64,000 bases of DNA from Benincasa hispida (GCF_009727055.1 NC_052352.1:19389911-19453910); one strand, 5' to 3'; counted from the stretch's first letter, positions 12,601-24,240 are shown. The notes: generated from the letters alone by a model not told the origin. A program made the numbers and translations.

Positions 12601-13359
12601 GCGTGAAGTGGGAGGTTATGTTCAGTTTTCATAACTGAAAGATAAAATGAAAAATGTTTTCATTTTATAAAAAATCGCTTCATTAAGAGCATCACTAATC
12701 GTTTACCTGAAGAAGGACTATACAATAGCCTTCTAAGCAACAGCCTAAACGATCATGTAAGTGCTTTTATCTAAACGATTGTGTAAATTTTTACTAAACG
12801 ATTGCGTGCCTAGCGAGATTCTCTAAACGATCGTGTAAACGATCACGCCTGTTTTTCTACACGATCGTGTACCTATTGAGCTTTACTAAATGATCAAACA
12901 CACAAAGTCTATACGATAGACAGTACATTCTACCACTTGCTTGGTCGTATAGTTTGATTGTTGCTTTCTTCCAACCCTCTACCAAATCCAACAGAGCCCA
13001 CACCTCCTATATTCTCACTCTGAGAATACCGAGGTTGCTGAGTGGTGGTGTTCGAGAGGTTATTTGTTCGTGGTGAAGTTTTTTCATGATCTAAGCGACA
13101 ACGAAAGATTGGCTGGACGTTTGTAGCGGCAGTGAGAGGTTGCTGTACCAATGCTTCACGAGAGCGGGAGACCTGTAGAAGAAAATTTCTTCAAAGGTAT
13201 GTCTCTCGTCCCTTTTGTTATTAATTACTAAAGCATGTTGTAATTTGTTAGAAAATGCATAACTAGTTTGTATATTTGTGAATGCTTATAATTCTATCAC
13301 AATGAATTTGGATCGATTGTGTTTCCGCTCATGGATTCTCTTTGATAAGAGTTCCTTCA
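9689..13359 (+). repeat. 3' LTR of the plus-strand Copia (interrupted 10,657-12,300)
   Basis: Begins TGTTGGGGTCGATGCCC directly after the polypurine tract and ends GAGTTCCTTCA at 13,359, giving TG...CA ends. Without the inserted solo LTR it is about 2.0 kb. Region 12,735-12,860 holds at least six copies of a motif close to CTAAACGATCGTGTA, several of them palindromic around CGATCG. Confidence 0.75.
10657..12300 (+). mobile_element. Solo LTR, TGATAAC family, copy 3
   Basis: Starts TGATAACTGGTAGAAAT and ends in the reverse complement of CGATGCG, matching the other end of copies 1 and 2 (TGATGCG in copy 2). It interrupts the LTR between 'tataagttccc' and 'gtccccttgg', with flanks TTCCC and GTCCC (4 of 5 bases equal). 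The TATA box in GAGCTCTATAAATA is near 11,157 on the plus strand. Opposite in orientation to copies 1 and 2. The ORF at 11,313-11,540 has no recognisable domain and I regard it as chance. Confidence 0.7.
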
Positions 13360-13783
13360 GTTACATAGGTCATCCTATTCAAATAGAAACCTAACTAGTC
13401 AATGGAGTTACATCTAGTGGTTACTATTTTGCAGTTCGGTCTTATGCAAACTCATTGCATAGGATACCCCTATGCGCATGTCACCTATACGAATGCATTA
13501 GATCATTGCATTTGTATCAAATACAAAGTGGGTCGTATCCATAGTGTCACCAGGATCAGGTACTTAGCCGTATCCCTATACTATTGACCCTTTAGGCTGT
13601 ATCTTGAACATTGATCCTCGTATGACTCCACATACATATCGAGACTCATAAGATAGCCTCAAATGTTGGTTTATTGGATTTGGGGTTCTTAAGGCAAAAT
13701 AAAATAACATCGACAACTCTTTATTTATGATGGTCAATTATTTGCATTTTCTATCTATGAGTTTTAGGGCATAAAACCCAACA
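13360..13783 (-). repeat. Copia LTR, proximal part, minus orientation
   Basis: On the minus strand it starts TGTTGGGTTTTATGCCCT at 13,783, like the LTR at 48,226, and is the missing beginning of the LTR whose rest lies at 1-905. A purine-rich tract (GTTCAAGTAGGAGTT on the minus strand, 13,784-13,798) adjoins it and marks the 3' LTR of the minus-strand element that follows. Confidence 0.7.
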
Positions 13784-16700
13784 AACTCCTACTTGAACTA
13801 AAACTCTAGTTAGTGGGATGCACATAATATCAATAACTGAAAACAAGGGGAATGATAAATTAATACAATAAACTAGGCATCCATATACCCATTGCACATC
13901 TCTCACTTGCCCTAGATTATACAATATATGTGTCTTGCAGACCTAGGCTCTCTTGATGACTCTTTATACTTTAGCCAACACAGACTTTGTAAATGAATCA
14001 GCGATGTTGTTTTTTGAAGCGATCTATATGACAATCACATCTCATCGTTGTACAATGTCCCATATCAGATGATACATCCTCTCAATATGTTTTCCTCGTT
14101 TGTGGCTATGAGGCTCTTTAGAGTTGGCTATGACCCCATTGTTGTCCAATGGAAAGTGACAGGCAAGTCCATGATTGGAATGACTTCTAAATCACTATGG
14201 AACTTTCTGAGCCAAACTGTTTCCTTTGCTGCTACACAAGCAACTACATACTTAGACTCCATATTGGAGTATGTAGTGCATCCTTGCTTAATGCTGCACC
14301 ATACTACAGCTCCCCGTTTAAGCTGAACACTGATCCTGACATGGATTTCCTAGAATCCCTGTTAGTTTGGAGATCAAAATCGATGTATCCCGTAATGATC
14401 AAATCCTTAGCTCCATATACCATCATGTAGTCCCTTGTTCTCCTAAGATACTTAAGGATGTTATTAACTGTAGTCTAGTTGTCTAACCCTGGATTGGACT
14501 GGTACTTACTGACTATTCCCACTGCACAACAAATGTTTGGCCTAGTGCAGAGCATAGCATACATTAAGCTGCCCACAACCGAGGCATACAAAATATGTCT
14601 CATATCCTAAACTTCTTGAGGTGTCTTAGGACATTATTCTTTAGACAAGTGAACTCTATGCTTGAAAGGCAATAAACCCTTCCTAGAGTCTTGTATCGAA
14701 TTCTGAGCCAATCTTTTGTCGATATAAGTTGTTTTAGACAAAGCCAATGTTCTATTCTTACAACCCTTAATGATTTCGATCCCAAGTACATACTACGTCT
14801 TTCCCAAATCCTTCATTTGGAATTGGGTTACTAGCCATTTTTTAACATCAGTAAGGTACCTTATATCATCCCTAATTAGTAGGATATCATCATAGACACA
14901 AGATTCATCAACATTTTGGTCAAAACCAAAAGATTGGATTGCAGTATCAAATCTAATGTTCCAAGATATGGATGACTGTTTCAACCCATAAATGGATCAA
15001 TTTAGCTTACAAACTTTTTGCTCTTGTTCTTGGGCTATGAACCTTTCGGGCTGAGACATAAAGATTCTCTCTTCAAGATTGCCATTCAGAAAAGTAATCT
15101 TGACATCTATTTTCCATATCTCATAGTTGTAATATATGCTATGAATAAGAGAATTCTTATAGACTTAAGCATCGCAAAAGAAGAAAAAGTTTCCTCATAG
15201 TCAACCCCTTTCTCTCTTGGTATAACCTTTTGCTACAAGTCAAGCTTTGAAGATTTGTATCTTTCTAGCTACATCTCTTTTTCTCTTATAGATCCATTTA
15301 TACTCTATGGGTTTTAACCCTTTTAGGCAGATTTACTAGTTCCCATACTGAATTGATGTACATAGATTCCATTTTATGGTCCATGGCATTAGTCCTTATC
15401 TACATCATTCATTACCTGCTTATATGACAATAAATCTTCAACGCCATCATCTAGTATGACAACTTGAGTTTTAGTTAAACCCAAGTAACGATTAGGTTGT
15501 GATACAATCTTCCCACTGCATCGAGGTATTCTCAATGATTGAGAAGGACGAGACTGACCTGAAATGCTAGCTTTTTCATTAACTCTTGATGAAGACTAGC
15601 TTTATCAACAACTCTCGTTGACTCATCAATAGCTTCATTTAATATTAATTTTCTCAGTGGTTTATGATCTTTCATGTGGTCTTCCTCTAAGAGTGTAGTG
15701 TTTATCAATATAAACACCTTGTTTTCTTGTGGGTCGTAGAAAAGACCACCTCTCGTTTCTTTAGGGTAACCAAAAAATTGTTATAACCTTGAATGACGTT
15801 CAAATTTCTTAGGATTTCTTACTAGCACATATATAGGACAACTCCATATTCTAAAGTAGCGCAAACTAGGTTTACGCCCCCTTCATAACTCGAAAGGTTC
15901 TGAAACACTTTTCGAGGGAATATTGTTCAAAATGTGAATTGAAGTCTCTATTGCATACCCCCAAAACGAGCTAGGCAATTGAGCATAGCTCATCATAGAA
16001 TGAACCATGTCTAACAAGATTCTATTTCTCCTTTCTAATACATCGTGCTGCTGAGGTGTATTAGGTGCTGAGAGCTGAGATTGGATTCCATGTTCTATCA
16101 TATAGTCCTAAAACTTTAAATCCATGTATTCTCCACCTCTATCAGATCGAAGTGTTTTAATCTTTTTTCCTAACAGGTTTTCAAATTCAGTCTTATATTC
16201 CTTTGAACTTTTCAAGGGCTTCACACTTATGTTCCATTAGGTATAACTAATCATACTTCGAATAATCATCTATAAAGGTCTGAATGTACGAGCTCTAAGG
16301 GCTCTTTGGCTTTATAACCTTTTCTACTCAAAGGTCTTTTAGTCGTCTTTCCCTCAAGATAGGATTCACATGGAGATAATAAATCATCTTCTAACTTGCT
16401 TAGAAGTCCATTCTTCACCAATCTCTCAATCCTATCGAGATATATGTGACCTAATCTCAAATGCCAAAGATAGATATTATTGTTACTTGGAGAAATTCTT
16501 TGCTTTTTATTTTGAGTGTTAGTAGTTTTAAACATCTCATGATTTAACAATGTTTTTGGTTCAGTTGGTTTTAACACATACAAATTGTTTTCTAATTAAC
16601 CGAACAAATAAGTATACCATTTTTCACAATGAATGATTCACTAATTGAAAAGGAAATTGAATACTACAAGGTTCATTTTAATTTTAGGAACTCTATATAA

Positions 16701-17223
16701 GTTTTCTAAAATCAAATATCTATTTCCAAAAAACAACTTCGTAGCTCCCACTGCATGAGCTGAAATAGGGTCTCCAATTCCAACCTTGAGCGTCATTTCA
16801 CCCTCCTTGAGATGATGGAAGGAATTAATTCCCTATAAAGAAGAACAATATGATCAGTGGCTCCTGAATCAAGTATCCAGATATTATGATCATTTTCCAC
16901 TAAACAAGTTTCTTGAACCAGTAAATCATATTTACCCTTTTTTATTCCTTCTTCTTAGCGAGGTACTTGGAGAAATTGTAATTTTGGTGACCATCTACAT
17001 TGCAGAGGAAACACCTTCCCTTGCCTTTCCCAGCAGCAGACGCCTTCCCCTTCCCTCATTTCTTTTTCTCGATCTTTTTAGAATGAGATGATGAGGGAAC
17101 ATACTTAGTCCAGAGGATGAACCCTTATGAAACTTTTTGTAATGGGCAACATTTGGCTCTCCTTCTACCGGTCCCTTACTTTTCAGAAAAGACCGATAAA
17201 TTTGTAACTCATACATTGAAAGT
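13784..17223 (-). pseudogene. Copia pol and gag C-terminus, degenerate
   Basis: Read on the minus strand, 5' to 3' from 17,223. The gag C-terminus holds ELQIYRSFLKSKGPVEGEPNVA followed by a basic, serine-rich stretch, a zinc-knuckle region near 16,990 and then protease. Next come the integrase zinc domain (LWHLRLGHIYLDRIERL, 16,490-16,430), integrase pieces (GYKAKEPLELVHSDLY; SAPNTPQQHDVLERRNRILLDM), reverse transcriptase (DDILLIRDDIRYL near 14,880) and RNase H at about 14,430-13,950. Stops and frameshifts occur throughout. It is close in sequence to the plus-strand element, so the two probably belong to one Copia group. The gag N-terminus lies at 18,342-18,869, separated by a foreign segment. 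Confidence 0.85.
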
Positions 17224-18341
17224 TGGGGGCAAGCGCGATAGGCTTAGATCAGATGCAAGCAAGCTCAGTCTCAATATGCGCATTAGAGAAGGGGGGGAGT
17301 GTGAGGTGGGTTGGCGCTTCGGTCAAGAGGCGGGATAGCGTCCCACCTTCCTGTCTTGACTGGTAGGCACAATCGCTTGAGTCAAAAGCTCTCCTGGGTT
17401 CTATTGAAATATGAATTTCACCTGGGGAAGGCTTGCATCAGGCTCCGCAGCCCACCGCCCTGATTCCATCTTCCACCCCGATATATGGCAAACATACCTG
17501 GGGAGGAGGGGGGGGGGGGTGGGGCAAACTCTGGGTGGGGACATCCCTGAGCCGGAAGTGCTTTTCTTTCTTTTTCTTCACATAGCAAAAAAATCACACT
17601 AGCAAAAAAAATCGATCATATTTCATTATATCAGAAAAAGGAGGTTCAGGAATTGATCTCTAATAATGAGTCAGATCACACTGGCCGGCATGTTTTGGAC
17701 GGTAGAACGGGGAGAGGGGGAGTCGTGCCCATTCTCTCTCCGGGCACGAGCAGGAACATCAAAATGAAAGACCGAAGACATGTACATGACGGAACGACAT
17801 ATTCCAAAATACGTGATCTGATTTGTTTGATAGGCTGCCTGCAAAAAGAGTTTACCGACCGCATAACAATTCATTCTTGTGTGTAGCGCGTGGGGCCATG
17901 TCGCCCGAGCGATCATAGTATAGTACGGCCGGCCGCTCATCAAATATCAAAAAATTATGTAAATCTCACTTCCCTTCCCCCATACCATAGCCGGAAGGGA
18001 TAGCGTATCTATAGAAGATTGAGTACGGGCCCTTACCCTTAATTTAGTTTAGACGCGGATCGAATGCCTTTACGCTATAGGCTGTGTTAAGCATGCTTCT
18101 TTGACAGAAAACAAACTCTTTTTCCATGACAACAGTCGCGACTATAAAAGGCAGGGCGGTAAACTCTCTATCTATCACGGCGGGGCTGTTCTCCTTTGTC
18201 AACACTACTAAGGACTGGGGCGAGCGCAATTCTGTAGAGGCTCGAAGAGAGGTTTACTAAGCGAAGGGCCGAAGGCGGCTTTGCTATCAAGACTACTATA
18301 ACACCAAAGGGCGGCAGGCAAAGCTACAAGGATCTCGTGCG
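17224..18341. other. Organelle-like (probably mitochondrial) DNA inserted in a Copia gag
   Basis: The Copia gag reading on the minus strand stops at about 18,342 after a stretch that can be read as NKIEYTITTI and resumes at about 17,223 with MYELQIYRSFLK. In intact relatives these parts adjoin. The 1.1 kb between is clearly richer in G+C than its surroundings, lacks transposon ends, and has the look of plant mitochondrial intergenic DNA (blocks such as 'gaagggccgaaggcgg'). It contains a run of 12 G at 17,508-17,519. ORFs of 60-90 codons occur on both strands; I recognise none as a mitochondrial gene. Mitochondrial origin is an inference from composition and style. Confidence 0.55.
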
Positions 18342-18869
18342 ATGGTAGTTATGGTGTACTCTATTTTATTCATAACCGCATTGCTGCGAATTGGAGGAAA
18401 CTCTATGGAAGAGATTCTAAAATAAAGGACACCTGATTTTGCTCTTCGATAATTGGGTCGTTCATCTCAGCGACATTGAAGTGGATCATCTAGTCAAGAA
18501 TATGTGCTCTCACTAATTGGCCTTCCTCCATCTATAAGTTATAAACATACTTATAGGTCTCGTGCCAAATCTAAAAGGTCGGTTGTCCAAACATCTCCTA
18601 GAGGGACTCCATGATCTAATTTACAGTGATCATTGCCTCGTGCTTCTTGGTAAGAACATTAGACAGACTTGCCACGACATTTGTTCAATAGTTATGTGTG
18701 TCCCTTATGATTGGGATGCATTTCGAGTAGGGATTGGAGGACACTCCTACATTAAGACGAACCACATATCATCTATAACTAGAGTCATATTCAAGTTAGA
18801 TTTCCACGTCGCATAGTTTTCATCAGTTAAGTTTTTATTCTTTAGTAAGGAAGTAATTATGAAAGACAT
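18342..18869 (-). pseudogene. Copia gag N-terminal part, degenerate
   Basis: On the minus strand an ATG at 18,869 begins MSFIITSLLKNKNLTDENYATWKSNL, the usual start of this Copia gag group. It is followed by VIDDMWFVL, ECPPIPTRNASQS, a degraded middle, then MFGQPT, VREHILD, MIHFNVAEMNDPIIEEQNQVSFILESL. There are in-frame stops (for example after ESLP) and a one-base loss just before the organelle-like insert. This is the RNA-binding/capsid part of the element at 13,784-17,223. Confidence 0.8.
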
Positions 18870-21265
18870 GCTAAAAAAAATAATAAACAATTGACCGTAT
18901 CAGTTATATTTTCCTTAACCCATTACACAAAATACAAACATCTAATCAATTCAACAAAAACAAACAATCAAAGAACCCTAATTTAACTATTGATTTAGTT
19001 TTTCAACGATACGTTAGAGGTTTAGAGCAACAACCATCGAGTGGATCAACCACCTTTCCCTTGAATTGAGACAATCTTAGCTAATTGTTAATACCAGAAT
19101 AACTCTTGTTCCTATACTTCTTAGGGACAGTTGCAAATATAGACATTAGACCCAAAGTATTAGCAGATATAACATAATGTAAAAAAGAATTGCAAATATG
19201 ATCAAATTTAAATAGTTTATCAATGATAGACTATATCACTAGAAAGAGTCTATCAACGACATATAGACTTCGGGGTCTATCAACGATAGAAGTCTATCGC
19301 AAATAGATTTGTCTATATTTGTAATTTTTTTTAAATGATGATATACACTTGGTTATTATTCCAAAAAATGCTACCAATTGCAATTACCCTAGTTCTTAGC
19401 TACCATTTTTTTCGGTCAAGGATTAATTAACTAGCTTAATTTGTCCTATAAGTATGACCTCACCATTTTTTGATCCCATAGGCTACCGTAAGGAAAGACA
19501 ACTATTGAAGATTAACATAAGAAATCCTATCCATTATTAAAGTTTGTTGTTTCGAATCCTATGATAAGGCCCTCCGAAGGGGTGGTCGTTTTAGGATGAC
19601 ACGCAGGCGGATCATAAGAATCTCATGGTGCAACCTAATGGAGGAGACCATAGGATATGTTGACACGCGTCCTTCTTCTACTTACTACGAACACTTTTCT
19701 TATTCATCTTGGTATTGACCCATGCAAACACTTTTCAAAGAGAGGTTGCGTCAAGGGCGACACGAAGACAAGCATGGATCTCATGGTGTGAACTCTTAGA
19801 GACGTGAGAACTACAAATTGATATATCATACATACCATTTTTGTCTCCCACAAAAATGTTCTACTGGTTTTGGGATTTTATTATACTTAGTTAAATTCTA
19901 GCTAATGAATCTATCTAAGTTTATGCCTATTATAACTCTTATAATAAGGTCTTTACTCTAATGATCTAGGTGAATTAAACTATTTAATAAACTTAGTGAT
20001 ATTATATGCTAATAGAACTAAGGTTAATTCAACTAAAGTTCCGGGTCAGTTCCTAGGTAAGAGGTGTTCCGTAAACCGTCATTTTATATACCCCCAACCA
20101 AACCTAGATAGAACTTCATCGGTAGAGTTCTCTTATAACCTAAAGTCCTGTTTGTCCTACTTAGTCATATTTTAGATCTATTAAAAAATAGGACTTAATT
20201 CTAATCTTGTTAGAAATAATTTGATCTAAGGTCTAAATTAACTTTAAACATTTTAAAATTAATTCTAATTCCCTAAAATCCTAAGTTTGCATGCAACTCT
20301 TTATTATAGGTCGAGGGTTACTAAATATTAATTTTATAACAATAACAAAATTAATTATCAGCCCTTAATCATGCTTTCTATGGTTTAACTAATTAACAAT
20401 TAAATTCTAATTAATTATAAAACCATTAATAACTAATTAACAAACAAGCATACACAAGACATTAATATATATAACTCTTTATATTTACCTAAGTAATGTC
20501 ATGCATCATGCTTTTCCAATTTCATATATTTAACATAATAAAATATATTAAATCATTCATGAAATCATATATCATGCATTAATATCATACATTATAACTC
20601 TTATAATATATTAAAATACATGAATATGCTTAGCCTATGGTAGGATTTATCTAAATGATATCCATAAAGTATTTAAACAACAAATGAACCAGTAATTTGG
20701 CCCCTAGGATAAAACAAAGCAATAAATTACGTTAATTTAGAAAAAAATATCCTAAAACAGCTTCTGCCGCTCCAGAACTAGACTAGACCAACCCCAACCA
20801 CTTCGAACCAGGCCCCAAAACTGCTAACCAAGCGAACCCAACACAAAATCGGACCCAACCAGCTTGAACCACTCGAATCAGACCAGACGATCCTGGATTG
20901 CAGCCGAACCAGACACATTTCATTAACCCTCATGAAATTGCGTCAGTGTTGTGATGCTGAGGAGCAACATTGCAACGTTGCGATGTTTAGAAACGGATTT
21001 GGACAGATTTGTGACTGTTCTTCCGATTTGGCCAAAATTAGTCTCGAACTTCATCGTCAATAATGCTAATTTTAGACACGTACTTACAGAAGATTCGATA
21101 AACATGCTCAAAATCGTAGGGGCCTTTACAAATTGATCAAATTAAAACATGTAAATCTAAGGCCAAATAATACCGTAGATATTCATTTACAAACCGTATT
21201 CCAAAACACAATTCAACCCACTACACCAGTGCAAATTTTGAAAACTCTAAATTAGTTATATGAGT
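18870..21265 (-). mobile_element. Long non-coding leader of the minus-strand Copia element
   Basis: No coding sequence is seen. Read from the primer-binding site (21,277) it contains, at about 20,970, ATCGCAACGTTGCAATGTTGC, and from about 20,900 to 20,760 a run of GGTTCGG/GGTTGGG-like words. Both features recur in the same order in the leader at 56,841-57,300. The segment 19,430-19,830 has several 'tctcatggt' blocks. At 2.4 kb it is long for a Copia leader, so part of it may be unrelated inserted sequence. Confidence 0.5.
19215..19325. repeat. TCTATCAACGATAG-type minisatellite
   Basis: Several imperfect copies of a short palindromic word of the form TCTATCAAYGATAGA in about 110 bases. A larger array of the same kind is at 47,765-48,050. 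Confidence 0.6.
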
Positions 21266-21277
21266 TGCTCTACTACC
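21266..21277 (-). other. Primer-binding site, initiator tRNA-Met type
   Basis: The minus strand reads TGGTAGTAGAGC two bases after the LTR end CCCAACA. It differs at two of twelve positions from TGGTATCAGAGC, the usual plant Copia site complementary to initiator methionine tRNA. Confidence 0.65.
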
Positions 21278-21279
21278 AA

Positions 21280-23235
21280 TTGTTGGGATAAAAACGGGGA
21301 AATAAACCAAGACCCAACTCGTAATTTTTTTTACTCCAAAAATACCAATACACTAGGAAAAATACAAAATAACACGGAGACCTAGAAATCTCAAGCTATT
21401 GTAAAATTCAGGTTAAACATACTTTAAAAAAAATTAGGAATTTAATCCTATAGAGAAAAGAAAGTAGTTAATTTCGTTGATGACTCAAATGGAAAAATGA
21501 CAATTCTCCTTTGAGTAATTATGCATTTTTGTTGATGGGAACCAATCTCAAGAAGGAAAAGGAAAATCACCATAATTTTATGAATTTTTCAGAGAGAAGT
21601 TTTGGGAGAATTTCACTTAGAACCATTCTGTAAAGAAAAAACCGTTGTATCAAAAAACTTTTTTTTGTATTTTTTGCAAGTTATATCAACCAGTGGAGAG
21701 AGAAGAAAACGTGGGAGCTATCCCACGTTTCTGATAACTCCTCTACGTGGGAGTTCTTTATTTGATTTAATAAAATCAAATAATAAATTTTTTGAATTAA
21801 TTTAAAAATAATTAATAATTAATTAAATCTAATTTAATTAATAATTTTATTTAAATTATATTTAAATGAACATCACTCACATAACCTATATTTTTAATTT
21901 AGTTAGTTAAATTAAATTAAATTAAATTAAAGAATCAATTAATTATCCAATTAATTACCAAATTAAATATCTAATGATGGGTTGAAATCCCAAGCGCAGC
22001 AAAAAAAACATCCCGACCATTTTTAGATTTTAATAATAAATTAACAAAGAAAATAAAATTTAGAATCCCTTACTATCGTTGACGACTCTGAAGAGATCTT
22101 ACTAGAGAGAGGACGAAGTTGGGAGAAATCTATCTCCCGCTCCCATATAATTCCTCACGTTGCGGAGTTTGTTATAACAAAAATTTTTTTAATTTATTAT
22201 TTATTTAACCAATAAATTAAATCAAATTTAAGTTATTTAATAAAATAAAAATAAATACATTTAATTTTAAAAATAAATTAAATCAAAATTTAATTTATTA
22301 AAATAAATCAAATCATTATTAATTAATCAAATTAATTAATAATAATTAAACATCTCATATTTAATTAAATGTGCATTAGAACCATATTCTAATACATCAT
22401 TCTCTCATAACCTATAGTTTAAATTCAATTAATTTAATTAAATTTAATTAAATCAAAGTTAATTAAATTAAATTTAAATAATTAATTAATTAATTAATAA
22501 ATCAAATATCATATATTTAATTTAACCTTATAAATGAATCATATTCAATTATGTTTTCTCACATATTACCTATAGTTTTAGTGCGTATCTAATGCACATT
22601 AATTTTAACCTATAGTTTTAATATGAATTCTATTCATATTAAATTTAATATTTGAATTCCTTCAAATATTTAATTCTTCCATAAATTAACTTTTGAATTG
22701 AATTCAAAACAAATTTATATTATAAAGTCGAACTAAAATATAAACTTTATATTATAATATATCACCATACATTATATTATTTCCCTCAGTAAATTTGAAC
22801 ATTTTAAATTACTTTTATTACTTCAATACCCTTTATGAGCTACCAGTGGGACCTAATGGTCCTCTAGATCAGAAGCTCCAATGACATGAGATTAATTGGC
22901 TAAACTCATTAACCAAGTTAATCAATATTTGTTAACTGTGGTACACTCCACTATAAACTCACCAATTGCATTCTTCTCACTATAGATATATTTTTGTGTC
23001 CACAGATATTGACAAACAACAACAAATTAGTCCTTCACGAGTGTTTGTAATACTAGCTAGGTCAAATTATCGTTTTACCTCTGAATTACCTCTGTATCCT
23101 TAAGTATCATTACTTCTCTAATGAACAACCTATTTATAGTCCAACCATTAGATAAAAACCCCTCTCGGGCCAGTGAGAGTGTAGGGCCATTTGTTCAAGT
23201 CCCAGAGACACCATGATTATTGTTTTTACTTGTCA
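21280..23235 (-). repeat. 5' LTR of the minus-strand Copia element, truncated
   Basis: The LTR 3' end is fixed by the adjoining primer-binding site. The block 22,840-23,215 matches, in order, the interior of the other LTRs in minus orientation (selected words: 'aagctccaatgacatgag', 'gttaactgtgg', 'cctctcgggccagtgagag'). The region 21,780-22,760 is strongly AT-rich with many 'aattaatt' words. LTR similarity stops near 23,235, so the first several hundred bases of the LTR are missing or replaced. Confidence 0.6.
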
Positions 23236-23725
23236 GTTATGTTGGGGGTAGGAAAACTTGTTTTGAAGTTACAATTTCAATCACACATGATCTTTTCAAC
23301 TTCCCCTGCGATCGTGTCTTTGCTAAACAACTACTTCCCAACATGGTAAGTACTCGACTAGGGATTTATATTGATGATCCGAAAATGGTGTGATACAAGA
23401 AGAGAGCTAATCGTCAAAAGTTGTTGGAAATTCCTAAAGAAGATGTTTTCGTCGGGGTCGGAGGCTCAAACCCTATTTTTAATCAAGAATTTGCTGAGAC
23501 TTTCCTTGGGAATGACATTCCTTCCCCATTTATCAAGAGGAAAAGATCTACTCGGATATTAAATTAAAAAGGAAAAAATAAACAAGGGGAAACATCTCTT
23601 ACCCACACAATGGAAGATTTGGTTAGACCAGGTATTGTCATTACTTCTCTATAGCGTAAAATTGAGTTCTTGAATCCAAATACTACTAAGTTGTAACTGA
23701 AAATGTTGATGAAAATGTTGAAACA
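23236..23725. other. Unassigned stretch with a short open frame
   Basis: I recognise no family. On the plus strand around 23,390-23,570 one frame reads RQKLLEIPKEDVFVGVGG and then NDIPSPFIKRKRSTRI before a stop. A second frame over the same bases is also open. It may be a remnant of a protein gene linked to the ORF that follows, but this cannot be decided from the sequence alone. Confidence 0.3.
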
Positions 23726-24211
23726 ATGCATGTTGAGTCTGTTAATGGTTCTGATGTGTGTGAAAAGTCTTCTGCTACTATCGATACTATTGAAAATGTG
23801 TTGATAGATGTTTCTGATGATCTTAATGAGAAGGTTGTTGAGAGAGAAGCTAGGGTTACTGAAACAGATGGTCCTATTAGTTCAGTTGGTCTAAGTACCG
23901 AGTTTGTTGATACTATTCATAATTTTGAAGAAAATTGTTCTAACCCTAGAAATCAGAAAATTACAAATGTTGACAATTCTGAAATGGTTTATCATCCTCT
24001 CAATGTCTTATCAAATGTTGTTACATCTATTTTTGTAAATGAGGATGTTAGTGCTCAAAAGGAGTCTGGTTCTGAGAGGGCAGTTTTGTCCTTGAAGCAT
24101 AATGATTATAAAATAGAGAAAGAGATTGTTGATTATGATGAATCTACTGCTGTGAATTTTGGCAACTTTAAAGAGAAAATGTGTCTACCCGACTTTCTAT
24201 CATACTTCTAA
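23726..24211 (+). CDS. Unrecognised acidic 161-codon ORF
   Basis: Opens at ATG 23,726 and stops at 24,211. The product is rich in Asp, Glu, Ser, Val and Asn, has few hydrophobic clusters, no signal peptide and no membrane segment. It starts MHVESVNGSD and ends CLPDFLSYF. The composition resembles the acidic linker of the env-like ORF at 57,498-58,250, but I see no convincing residue-by-residue match. The frame upstream (from 23,690) is open back to a stop and repeats a NVDENVE-like word. It could be a transposon accessory ORF, a pseudogene exon or chance; the neighbours on both sides are retroelement sequences. Confidence 0.35.
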   Translation: MHVESVNGSDVCEKSSATIDTIENVLIDVSDDLNEKVVEREARVTETDGPISSVGLSTEFVDTIHNFEENCSNPRNQKITNVDNSEMVYHPLNVLSNVVTSIFVNEDVSAQKESGSERAVLSLKHNDYKIEKEIVDYDESTAVNFGNFKEKMCLPDFLSYF

Positions 24212-24240
24212 GACGCTACTATATGCATGCATATACTTGA

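Larger units (their letters stand above)
906..13359 (+). mobile_element. Degenerate Copia retrotransposon, composite, with three inserted solo LTRs
   Basis: A plus-strand Tork-like Copia element. Order: 5' LTR pieces (906-5,399), integrase (from 5,400), start of reverse transcriptase, an inserted solo LTR, rest of reverse transcriptase and RNase H (to about 9,590), polypurine tract (about 9,676-9,688), 3' LTR (9,689-13,359, also interrupted). The polypurine tract followed directly by TGTTGGGG fixes the 3' LTR start. Both LTRs end in a similar AGAG(C/T)TC-TTCA sequence. Gag, protease and the primer-binding site are missing. No target duplication is visible because the first bases of the 5' LTR are lost. 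Confidence 0.8.

Noticed and set aside
17653..18229. Several 60-90 codon ORFs on both strands in the organelle-like insert
   Set aside because: They overlap one another on opposite strands, match no mitochondrial gene that I recognise, and are likely chance frames in GC-richer DNA.
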